Source: Streptomyces sp. BK340 (GTDB lineage: Bacteria > Actinomycetota > Actinomycetes > Streptomycetales > Streptomycetaceae). From it: a DNA stretch of 64,000 nucleotides. Positions 1-7,790 of this stretch are shown here, one piece after another (the stretch's first letter is position 1; each line of letters starts with the position of its first letter). The DNA lies in assembly GCF_007827595.1 (NCBI RefSeq), contig NZ_VISR01000024.1, positions 1 to 64,000 of the forward strand, in the 5' to 3' direction. The notes under the pieces are model-generated. The model searched no databases and was not told the DNA's origin. It worked only from the letters and a program-made list of their open reading frames with translations. A program made the translations under genes and the position numbers.

Positions 1-42
1 CGAGTGACCGAAACCAACCCACCTAGAACGTAAGGAGAGCTG

Positions 43-915
43 ATGGTCGGCTCGTCGCATGAGGCGCTGCACCGGATCTTCCAGAAGGACCCGGCGCTGC
101 TGACGAGGGCGTTACAGCGGGTGCTGCACGTGCCCTTCCCCGAACCTCACGAGATCGCGGCGCTGAACGTGGACCTCACCGAGATCGAACCGGTCGAGCG
201 GCGGGTGGACACGTTGTTGCGGGCGGAGACGGACGAGGGCACGTATCTCCTTGTGGTGGAGTCGCAGGGGAAGGTGGACGACCGCAAGCGGGGCAGCTGG
301 CCCTACTACCTCTCCTACCTCTACGAGAAGTACCGCTGCGAGCCCGTACTCATCGTCATCACCCAGAGCAGCGCCACGGCCAAGTGGGCGTCGCGCCCGA
401 TCCAGCTCGGCTTCCGAGACTGGCATTCACTGACGGTGCGTCCGCTGGTGCTGGGCCCGGACAACGTGCCGGTGATCACGAGTGAACGGCAGGCGGAGCG
501 GGACGTCCCCCTTGCGGTGCTCTCGGCCATGACACACGGGCGCGGCCCGCAGGCTCCGGCCATACTGGAGTCCCTGGCCTCCGCCCTGCGGACCATCGAC
601 CCCGACAGTGCCGCGGTCTTCGTGCAGTTCGTCGACTCATGCCTGGCCGACCCCCAGGCGAAGCAGATGTGGAGGGACCTGATGACGGCGATCCAGTACT
701 TCTGGCGACACCCACTGGCCGAGCAAGTACGCGAGGAGGGGCGTATCCAGGATCGACAGGAGATGACGCTCCGCATCCTGGAGTGGCGCGGCATCCCGGT
801 ACCCGAAGCCGTCCGCGAACGAGTGAGCGCCTGCGCCGACCTGGACCAACTCGAGGTCTGGGCCCAGCGAGCTGTGCATGCCACGGATGCGGCGGACCTG
901 TTCGCCGAGGAGTGA
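43..915 (+). CDS. Rpn/PD-(D/E)XK nuclease-like protein (transposase-like family)
   Basis: This 290-residue protein resembles the actinomycete family related to Rpn (recombination-promoting nuclease) proteins with a PD-(D/E)XK fold. The N-terminal half shows the expected pattern: an acidic residue in VDTLLRAETDEG, then a strand ending in VVESQGKV (E-x-Q) around residues 71-78, then a helix with Y/W residues (SWPYYLSYLYEKY). The C-terminal third is helical, with the segment REEGRIQDRQEMTLRILEWRG, as in related proteins. The ATG has an AAGGAG ribosome site 6 nt upstream. Codon 24 (112-114) is TTA, which is very rare in Streptomyces and implies dependence on the bldA tRNA. No partner gene is adjacent. 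The family assignment is by pattern; nuclease activity is not shown. Confidence 0.75.
   Translation: MVGSSHEALHRIFQKDPALLTRALQRVLHVPFPEPHEIAALNVDLTEIEPVERRVDTLLRAETDEGTYLLVVESQGKVDDRKRGSWPYYLSYLYEKYRCEPVLIVITQSSATAKWASRPIQLGFRDWHSLTVRPLVLGPDNVPVITSERQAERDVPLAVLSAMTHGRGPQAPAILESLASALRTIDPDSAAVFVQFVDSCLADPQAKQMWRDLMTAIQYFWRHPLAEQVREEGRIQDRQEMTLRILEWRGIPVPEAVRERVSACADLDQLEVWAQRAVHATDAADLFAEE
112..114 (+). promoter_or_regulatory. TTA leucine codon (possible bldA control)
   Basis: In-frame TTA codon 24 of the Rpn-like gene. In Streptomyces TTA is read only by the bldA tRNA, which becomes abundant late in growth, so translation of this gene may be growth-phase dependent. Confidence 0.6.
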
Positions 916-1232
916 GCCGGGGTGGGGACGGTGGCCCACGAGGCAGTAGGGTCACTGTCCGCCGACACAGGAGCGGAATGTCCAGAAGGAGCTGTCAGGC
1001 TAGAACACGACTTATGTGGTGCCATGCAGCGGGCGGAATCGCGATGGCGTCTCGTATTCTCCTTCGTCTTGTGTCACCGGAATTCAGTCACGGCGGTCGC
1101 CGCTGAAGGGGCAGTGAATCTATTGCAGTGGATTCTATAGGAATTTCGCAATGTCGCCGCTTTTCGGGTGGGGTGCTACTCCCTCGCGGCCTTGATGAAT
1201 CCTGTCAGCGGCTTGTTTCGGTGAACTCCTGA
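916..1232. other. Intergenic gap, no gene seen
   Basis: About 317 bases separate the Rpn-like gene from the convergent immunity gene. No convincing coding frame, tRNA or strong terminator is visible. The base composition falls from the usual high GC to a more AT-rich stretch beyond about 1010, which continues into the immunity gene and toxin tip. Confidence 0.5.
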
Positions 1233-1700
1233 TCATTGAGATTTGAACTCGTGGGTGACGATCCAGTATTCGCCCTGTTCGGCTGTGACTGCGTACAGCG
1301 CTTTGCCGTCGAGGGAGAGGCAGCAGAATTCTGGCCTGCCGATGACGGCACAGACGCGGGAGGGCAATCCTGCTCCGAGATTCTTGGGCTCGTGCACGCG
1401 GAACCATCCCTTTCTGAGCGACCCCGGCCCCCACAGTATGATCAAGAATTCTCCGCCGTGCGAGGTGAAAAGCGGTGCTGCCACTTCCTGCCACCGCGTG
1501 TCAAGGATGCTGAGGGAGTTTTCCTTCTTTGTCACCGTGACGGCAGGTCGGACATTCCCGCTCGATACTGCAAGGGTCGCGACCTCGGGATCCAAGGAGC
1601 CTGAGATTGGGGGAATTTGCGATATTTCGAGGCCGCATTTTCGGATCGTTGACTCCCAGTCGATCTCGCCGTCTTCGGTCGTTTCGTGTGTTCCCATCAT
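1233..1700 (-). CDS. Probable immunity protein for the Rhs toxin
   Basis: This 155-residue acidic cytoplasmic protein has no signal peptide or membrane segment, and its family is not recognised. Its ATG overlaps the stop codon of the Rhs gene in the sequence TCATGATGG, so the two genes are translationally coupled. A small gene directly downstream of an Rhs toxin tip is normally the cognate immunity gene, and this is the only basis for the call. GC is low for this genome: the 60 bases from 1501 contain 33 G+C (55%), as expected for an exchangeable toxin-immunity cassette. Two start codons are adjacent (ATG at 1700 and at 1697). Nothing in the sequence reveals the mode of toxin inhibition. Confidence 0.7.
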   Translation of the reverse strand: MMGTHETTEDGEIDWESTIRKCGLEISQIPPISGSLDPEVATLAVSSGNVRPAVTVTKKENSLSILDTRWQEVAAPLFTSHGGEFLIILWGPGSLRKGWFRVHEPKNLGAGLPSRVCAVIGRPEFCCLSLDGKALYAVTAEQGEYWIVTHEFKSQ

Positions 1701-4700
1701 GAGCCCCAGCCGTACTTGTAGAAGAAGTGATGATCGCCGCCAGGCTTGTCGATGGCATCATACCGCTGCCAGGAGTCTTTGTACCGGAAGAAGTCTCCAG
1801 GTGAGTTGTCCCAGCCGAAATTTACTCCTGTTCTCGTCGGGTCGATTTTTGGCTGTCCTGCATGGAAATGAGGGCCGGCTTTGTCGAATGTGTGCTCCAC
1901 AATGACTCGAGATCCGCTTGGTGTCTCGAATTGCCGGAACTTTCCCAGGTGGGTAACGTTATCGGAGTAGAAATATCCGGGCATGTGGGCCAGGTATTTG
2001 ACGTCCGTAACAACCCATTCCGCGTCAGGGACGGCCCCATAGGGTACGCCTGCTGCTTCGAAGGCTGCCCGCTCTGCTTCCTCCCGGCGATCGAACGGAT
2101 TGTCCTTCTCGCCCTTGGGATAGTCCGGTGCCAACCCCAAGCGGTCCGTCCATACAAGTGGATTTGCCACGTATGAGGATGGGTTGGGGGCGGGGGTGAG
2201 CCCGAGTGGGTCAGGGGTGAGGTACCGAGCGGACTCAGAGTCGTAGTGGCGGAAGTAGTTGTAGTGGAGGCCGGTTTCGGGGTCGTAGTACTGACCAGGG
2301 AAGCGGAGCGGGGTGTAGCCGGTGGCGCCTGTGTTCCAGGCTGTGGTGCCCCAAAGAGTGCTGCGGGTGTGCCAGGCGATGTCGCCGTGTTCGTCGATGA
2401 GTTCGCTGGGGGTGCCGACCAGGTCGGTGACGATGGCGAAGAAGCGGGAGTCGATCTCGTCCTGGGGTGTGTCGGCCGCTGTGATGCGTTCTGTTTGGGC
2501 GATGGGGCGTAGGCCCTGGTGGTCCCAGGTGAGGGTGACCGGGTTGGGGAGGTCGGGGGATGTCGTGGTCTGTTCGCAGAGGGTGGTGCCGTCCCAGGTG
2601 AAGTCGACCCGTTCGACGATCGTTTCGCCGTCTGCAGCGAGGCGGAGTTTCGCGGTGCGGCGGCCCAGAGGGTCGTAGGTGTAGTGCCAGCGGGTGCCGT
2701 CCGGGGTTGTCACCGCGGTGAGGCGGTCCTCGGCGTCCCATTCGTAGCGCCAGGTGTCCGGCTTGCGGGACAGGCGGGTTTTCTGACGGAGGGTGATGCG
2801 GCCCAGGGCGTCGTGTTCGTAGCGGACGTTGCCGGCGCGTGTGATGCGGGTGCCTGTGTAGGTGCGGGGGCCGACTGCCTCCTGGCCGGGGTGGTTGGCC
2901 GGCCAGGTTGCCTGCGTCTGGTTGCCCGCCTCGTCGTACGCGTACCGCTCCGTCCAGCCCGCCGCATGTACCGCCGTCACCCGGCCTGCCGCGTCCAGGT
3001 CGAAGCGGCGGGAGCCGGTGAGCTGGTCGTCGATGCCGATCAGGTTGCCGTCGGCGCGGTAGGTGTACGCCCGGTGTTGGACGGTCCGGCCCTCGACACC
3101 TGTCACCGACTGGGTCGTCAGGCGGCCCAGTGCGTCGAAGGTGTGCTCCCACGCGATCGTTCCGTCAAAGCGACGGGTCAGTTCGCGGCCTGCCTCGTCG
3201 TACGTGCAGTCGATGGCGCGGCCCGAGGCCACCATGCCAGTGCGACGGCCCACGGCGTCGTACGACCAGGTGGTGGTGGCGCCTGTGGGGGTCGTGCGGC
3301 TGGTGCGGCGGCCCAGGGCGTCGTAGGTGCACGTCAGGGGGCGGCCGTTGACCGTCTCCGAGTGCAGGCGGCCGTAGCGGTCACGGAGGAGGGTGAGGGT
3401 GGTGCCGTCGGAGCCTGTTGCCTGCGCCAGCTGGTCCGTGAAGTCGTAGGCGTACGTCGTGATCTGGTCGGCCGTGTCCTTGCGGATCACCTGGCCCAGT
3501 TCGTTCCGCTCGAAAGACACCACCTCCCCGAGAACATTTCTCCGGGAGGTGAGACGACCTGCGGGGTCGTACGCGTACGTCAGGGTGCGGTCGTCGAAGT
3601 CCGTCTCCGTCATCAGGCGGCCCGCAGCGTCGTACTCGTACGTCCACGTCAGGCCCTGCGGGTTGGTGACCTTCGTCAGGCGCAGTTCGCTGTCGTGGTC
3701 GAACTCGTAGCGGACCCCGTCCGGGCCCGTGCGTGCCGTCAGCAGGTCGAAGTGGGTGTACTCGAAGCGGGAGACGCCGCCGATCGGGTCGGTGTGGCTG
3801 GTGCAGTTGCCCTCGCCGTCGTACGTCCACGTCTCCGTCGTGCCGTCCGGGGCCGTGCGGCGGGTCAAGTGGCCCTCGGTCGACCACTCCAGCGACGTCG
3901 TAGCGCCGACGGGGTCCGTGATCGCCGTCGGGCGGCCCAGGGCGTCCCGCTCGTAGCGGGTGGTCGCGCCCAGTGGGTCCGTGATCTCCAGGGGGAGGCC
4001 TGCGCGGTCGCAGACGACCCTTGTCGTGTTGCCGAGTGGGTCGGTCACGGAGGTGAGGTGGCCCGCCTCCGTGTACGTGAAGTGGGTCGTCTGGTCCGCC
4101 GCGTCCGTCACCGACGTGCGGTTGCCGTGGTCGTCGTACGTCTGGCGTACGGTCGTGCCGTCCGGGTTGACCACCTTCACCGGCAGGCCGAGTGCGTTGT
4201 ACTCCGCCCTCGCCTCGCGGCCGTCCGGGCGGACCACCGACGTCAGGTTGCCCTCGTCGTCGTAGCGCAACGTCGTCGTGTGGCCCAGCGGGTCCGTCTG
4301 GGAGAGCAGACGGTGGTAGCGGTCGCGGTGGTAGCGGGTGGTGGCACCCAGGGCGTCGATCTCCGCGACCACCTGCCAGATGTCGTTGACCAGGTAGCGG
4401 CGGGTATGGCCCTCACCCGTCGTCACCGTCGTCGTCCGCAGGCCGGTTTCCGGGTCCGGCTCCCCGTACGACAGACGCAGGGTCATGTGGCCCGCCGAGC
4501 CGCCCTCGGCTGTGCAGCGGTCCCGGTCGTCGTACTCGTACCTGTAGCCGCGGTCGTTCGTGTCCGTCCAGGAAGTGATCCGGCCGGCCTCGTCGTACGT
4601 GAAACGGAGAGGCAGGCCTGAGGAGTTGTAGACCTCCGTGAGGTTGCCGTCCGTGTAGCCGTATCGCTTCAGCTCCTCACCGGTCGTGGCCAGGTGGAAA

Positions 4701-6466
4701 GCCGTGACGCGGCCGGAATCCGTGGTGACGCGGACAGTCTGGCCACTGCTGGAGACCACCGCCAGCGGAGTGCCCTCCGCGTCGTACTCGAAGGTGATCC
4801 AATTGCCGTTGCGGTCGTCCATCTGCTCCAGCACCGCCAGGCTTTCGCCCCGGTCGGCGAAGTGCCAGGTGCGGTGTGTACCCGTGTCCGTGATCGTGTA
4901 GCCGTCGTCCACACGGTCCAGGGGCCAGCGGGGGCCATGGCTCGGGAGGGTCGGCAAGCCGGGAGCCGGGTGCGGGTACGCCAGGAGCAGGCCGTCCTCC
5001 GTGACGAAGACGACTCCCTCGGCGTCGATCTCCAGGCGCTGGTCCAACGTGGAGGACCAGGACGGGCCGAACCAGCGGCCCAGGTGGTAGCCGGACTCCA
5101 CTCGCCGCTTCAGGACCAGGGGGAGTACCCCGGGGAGGGTGACGTCCGTCTGCGGCAGGTACATCTTGCCGGTGGCGAGGTTGATCGGGTCGGTGCCCTT
5201 GCTCACCGTGCTGTTCTGCTCGTGGGAGGGCGCCGACGGGTCATCGGTCACGGCCTGCCGGGCGGCGTTCCCGGCCTCTTCCCCGGCACCTGCCTCGCCC
5301 TCGCGCTTCATGGCTGCCCTTGCCGCGTCCCCGGCCGCCGCCCTTTCCCCAGCCGCAGCCCGAACCCCGTTCGCCTCCACCCCCAACCCATCTGTCAGCA
5401 GCACCTGGGGAGCGAACCGTCCCCCGAACTCGGCCGGATCCTTGATGAAGTCGCCCAGGTTCTGCTTCAGCGTGCGTTCCGGATGCGTGACGCCGGAGAC
5501 GAGGCCGGCCAGGGTCATCGCCTGGTGCTGGAGGGCCTCGGCGGGGTGGGCGAGGTTGTACGGCTCCAGTGGGTTGGCGCTGCGGGCCATGTTCATCAGG
5601 CCCGAGAGGCCCTTTACGGCGCCACCGCCGAAGTGGACGGCCTCGGTGTTGAACGCGTCGAAGCCGTCGGCCGCGTCCACCTTGAGCCGGGTCAGCGGGG
5701 GTGGTTCGGCGGGGGCGTGCGCGAGGGCCGTGTCGACGGCCTTGGCGGCGGTGTCGGCAGCGGTGTTGCGCTGCTTGCGGGCCTCGTCCAGGATCTCGTC
5801 GGCCCGTTTGCGGTCGGCGGTGCCGGGGTCGTGGAAGTCACCGGGGCTCGGGCCGGGGTCCTTGTCACCAGATGCGACCGCGGCTTTGTACGCGTCGGCC
5901 TTCTTCTTGTACGCGGTCGCCGCATTCTTGGAGGCCTCCGTGCCCGCCTTGTACAGGTCGATCGCGTCCTTGGCCTGCTTCTGCGCCCAGGTGACCGTCT
6001 CCGCGTACGTCTCCAGGGCGGCTGCCGCCTTGGAGCAGGCGTCCGCCGCATGCAGCCACTTCACCGGGTGCATCGCGAACTTCTCGCGGAACGTCTCCGC
6101 CGCCTCGCCCTGCCACTGCGAGGAGTCCAGCTTCCGCATGCCCTGGCCGACGTTGTTGAACGCCTTGTGGAAGTCCTTCAGGTGTTGGGCGGTGGCCAGG
6201 ATGTCCTTCGCGTTGCCGTGCACCAGGTCGGTCGGGTCGTCGCTCTCGCCGAGCTGCTGCTCGCCCGGGGTGGCGCCCAGAGCGGATGCAGCCCCGTCAC
6301 CCCAGTTCTCGACCTTGTCCGCCCAGCCGTGGGCACCGGCCTTGTCCAGGCCCGCACCGATGAGGTCGGTGCCTTTGTCGATGCCCTCTCCGACGAACTT
6401 CTTGCCGGAGTCGATGACGTGCCCGGCACCACCGATGAGGTCGTTGGTCAGGTCACCGAGCCCCAT
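1697..6466 (-). CDS. Rhs/YD-repeat polymorphic toxin with T7SS-type N-terminus
   Basis: A 1589-residue toxin. Residues about 1-200 form a helical WXG100-like export region (SSQWQGEAAETFREKF near residue 115). A DUF6531-type start of the shaft follows near 425 (DPINLATGKMYLPQTDVTLP). Dozens of YD repeats (Y.YD..GRL, G-TT-Y) run to about 1330. The Rhs core signature (DPLGLTPAPNPSSYVANP) ends near 1447 and marks where the C-terminal tip begins. The tip is 142 residues and contains RVIVEHTFDKAGPHFHAG and GGDHHFFYKYGW; several conserved-looking histidines suggest a nuclease, but the tip family is not recognised. The gene overlaps the WXG-like gene upstream (TGATG) and the immunity gene downstream. 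It is probably exported by the type VII system and used against competing bacteria. Confidence 0.88.
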   Translation of the reverse strand: MGLGDLTNDLIGGAGHVIDSGKKFVGEGIDKGTDLIGAGLDKAGAHGWADKVENWGDGAASALGATPGEQQLGESDDPTDLVHGNAKDILATAQHLKDFHKAFNNVGQGMRKLDSSQWQGEAAETFREKFAMHPVKWLHAADACSKAAAALETYAETVTWAQKQAKDAIDLYKAGTEASKNAATAYKKKADAYKAAVASGDKDPGPSPGDFHDPGTADRKRADEILDEARKQRNTAADTAAKAVDTALAHAPAEPPPLTRLKVDAADGFDAFNTEAVHFGGGAVKGLSGLMNMARSANPLEPYNLAHPAEALQHQAMTLAGLVSGVTHPERTLKQNLGDFIKDPAEFGGRFAPQVLLTDGLGVEANGVRAAAGERAAAGDAARAAMKREGEAGAGEEAGNAARQAVTDDPSAPSHEQNSTVSKGTDPINLATGKMYLPQTDVTLPGVLPLVLKRRVESGYHLGRWFGPSWSSTLDQRLEIDAEGVVFVTEDGLLLAYPHPAPGLPTLPSHGPRWPLDRVDDGYTITDTGTHRTWHFADRGESLAVLEQMDDRNGNWITFEYDAEGTPLAVVSSSGQTVRVTTDSGRVTAFHLATTGEELKRYGYTDGNLTEVYNSSGLPLRFTYDEAGRITSWTDTNDRGYRYEYDDRDRCTAEGGSAGHMTLRLSYGEPDPETGLRTTTVTTGEGHTRRYLVNDIWQVVAEIDALGATTRYHRDRYHRLLSQTDPLGHTTTLRYDDEGNLTSVVRPDGREARAEYNALGLPVKVVNPDGTTVRQTYDDHGNRTSVTDAADQTTHFTYTEAGHLTSVTDPLGNTTRVVCDRAGLPLEITDPLGATTRYERDALGRPTAITDPVGATTSLEWSTEGHLTRRTAPDGTTETWTYDGEGNCTSHTDPIGGVSRFEYTHFDLLTARTGPDGVRYEFDHDSELRLTKVTNPQGLTWTYEYDAAGRLMTETDFDDRTLTYAYDPAGRLTSRRNVLGEVVSFERNELGQVIRKDTADQITTYAYDFTDQLAQATGSDGTTLTLLRDRYGRLHSETVNGRPLTCTYDALGRRTSRTTPTGATTTWSYDAVGRRTGMVASGRAIDCTYDEAGRELTRRFDGTIAWEHTFDALGRLTTQSVTGVEGRTVQHRAYTYRADGNLIGIDDQLTGSRRFDLDAAGRVTAVHAAGWTERYAYDEAGNQTQATWPANHPGQEAVGPRTYTGTRITRAGNVRYEHDALGRITLRQKTRLSRKPDTWRYEWDAEDRLTAVTTPDGTRWHYTYDPLGRRTAKLRLAADGETIVERVDFTWDGTTLCEQTTTSPDLPNPVTLTWDHQGLRPIAQTERITAADTPQDEIDSRFFAIVTDLVGTPSELIDEHGDIAWHTRSTLWGTTAWNTGATGYTPLRFPGQYYDPETGLHYNYFRHYDSESARYLTPDPLGLTPAPNPSSYVANPLVWTDRLGLAPDYPKGEKDNPFDRREEAERAAFEAAGVPYGAVPDAEWVVTDVKYLAHMPGYFYSDNVTHLGKFRQFETPSGSRVIVEHTFDKAGPHFHAGQPKIDPTRTGVNFGWDNSPGDFFRYKDSWQRYDAIDKPGGDHHFFYKYGWGS

Positions 6467-7125
6467 CAGCCCTCACCCCGCTGCTCGGCCGCCCGGGCGC
6501 GCTCCTCGGGGGACGGGCCCCACGTGTCGTCGAGCATGCGGTTGTAGTCGTCGCTGTTCCCGGTGGCCCGGTTGATGTCGTCCATGGTCACGCCCGGCGG
6601 CAGCCCCACCGATCCGGTCAGGACGTCGCGCCCGGCGTCCTTGAAGCTCTGCTTGCTGTGCTGCCAGGCCTCGTCGAAGGACGCCCCGCTGTAGTCGGGG
6701 TGGGTGAGGGCGTCGGCACTGCCCTGTGAGAGTTGGCCCCAGCTCATCTTCTCGACGTCCTCCTCGGACGCGTACGGGTTGCCCACCACCGAGTTGAAGC
6801 CGACCTTCAGCGCGCCGCCGACGTACTGGTCCGTCTCGTACAAGGTGCCCGCCGACAGACCCACGTCCTCCGCGAAGGTGTTGCCCTCCACCACCAGGGC
6901 GCGCACACCCCACTCCCAACGCTCGCAGTAGGACTTGAACTTGGATGTCAGGCCCTCATGTCCGAGTTGGAGCCCGGACAGTTCCAGATTCGAGAAGCCA
7001 CGGCCCACGCCGGCCAGACTGTCGACGCCCAGCTCCTTCAGCTCGGCGAGCGTCTGGGTGATGCCCTTCGCGATCTCGTCCAGTCCTGCGGCCCGGATGT
7101 CCTTGCCGCCTTCGCCCCCGCTCAC
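6466..7125 (-). CDS. WXG100-like partner protein of the Rhs toxin
   Basis: A 219-residue, mainly helical soluble protein with no signal peptide. It carries a tryptophan-centred helical hairpin (FKSYCERWEWGVRALV near residue 63) like the ESX/WXG100-type proteins found beside actinomycete Rhs and LXG toxins. The start is GTG, in a GTGA overlap with the upstream gene and preceded by GGGGAGG. Its stop shares the sequence TGATG with the start of the Rhs gene. The position suggests a chaperone or co-secreted partner that brings the toxin to the type VII secretion system. The exact family is not certain. Confidence 0.7.
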   Translation of the reverse strand: MSGGEGGKDIRAAGLDEIAKGITQTLAELKELGVDSLAGVGRGFSNLELSGLQLGHEGLTSKFKSYCERWEWGVRALVVEGNTFAEDVGLSAGTLYETDQYVGGALKVGFNSVVGNPYASEEDVEKMSWGQLSQGSADALTHPDYSGASFDEAWQHSKQSFKDAGRDVLTGSVGLPPGVTMDDINRATGNSDDYNRMLDDTWGPSPEERARAAEQRGEG

Positions 7126-7619
7126 TGCGGTGCCTCCCCAATCCTCACGTCCACGGCCACCGAGTCCGGCACGATCCCCGACACCGGCGGGAACAGCACC
7201 CCTTCAGCCCCACTGGCTGCATCCAGGGCCACGCCGCACGGCACCCCGACAGCGGGCACGGCCGCGTCCAGCAGCCTGGCGCCCAGCACCCGCTGATACG
7301 CCCACTCCCGCTCGCCCTCACCCCTCGCGATCGCGAACCGGGCAAGCGCCGACTCGTTCGAGAAGGCCAGGATCCAGCGGATGCCGCCGTAGTCGGCGGT
7401 CAGTGGGGTCTCCTCCGCATCGACGGGTAGCAGCACTGCCGTACGGCGGAACTCGCCCAGCACAGCAGCGAACTCACGGCGCCTGCGTGCGATGTCCTCT
7501 GCCTCGGAGGAAGCAGGAGTCACAGGAGATGCGTCCGCGTCGGCCGGCTCCGCATACTCCGCCAGCCGCGACCTGCGTATCGGCCCCGACGAGTCGGCGC
7601 CACCCCCGTGATCAGCCAT
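7122..7619 (-). CDS. SseB-family protein at head of the Rhs operon
   Basis: A 165-residue protein whose core (residues about 45-165) matches the SseB N-terminal-type domain common in actinomycetes: a strand with TAVLLPVDAEETPL, then GGIRWILAFSNESALARFA, then an Ala/Gly-rich strand GVALDAASGAEGVLFPP. The start ATG at 7619 (MADHGGG) is chosen because the sequence further upstream (towards 7757) codes for an unlikely Cys/Arg-rich stretch; an ATG at 7631 is an alternative. It is the first gene of a four-gene overlapping operon with the WXG-like, Rhs and immunity genes. SseB-like proteins often accompany type VII toxins in actinomycetes, so a role in toxin handling is inferred. Confidence 0.72.
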   Translation of the reverse strand: MADHGGGADSSGPIRRSRLAEYAEPADADASPVTPASSEAEDIARRRREFAAVLGEFRRTAVLLPVDAEETPLTADYGGIRWILAFSNESALARFAIARGEGEREWAYQRVLGARLLDAAVPAVGVPCGVALDAASGAEGVLFPPVSGIVPDSVAVDVRIGEAPQ

Positions 7620-7790
7620 GCCCGGGATCATCACATCGGTACGTTGCCGGAAGCAACGCGGTACTTGGCACAGTGGAGGCCCTTTGGCCGAATGTGTCCG
7701 TCGGCAGAGACCCGCATACGAGGACGCCCGGACCCCATCGGGCCCGGGCGTCCTCACGCCGAGAAGTCGGAGAGGCTCAAGAACCCCCCG

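Noticed and set aside
2235..6575. Long open frames antisense to the Rhs gene (up to about 700 codons)
   Set aside because: They arise from the GC bias and repeat structure of the Rhs gene; they have Arg/Val/Gly-rich products without recognisable domains, and no ribosome sites.
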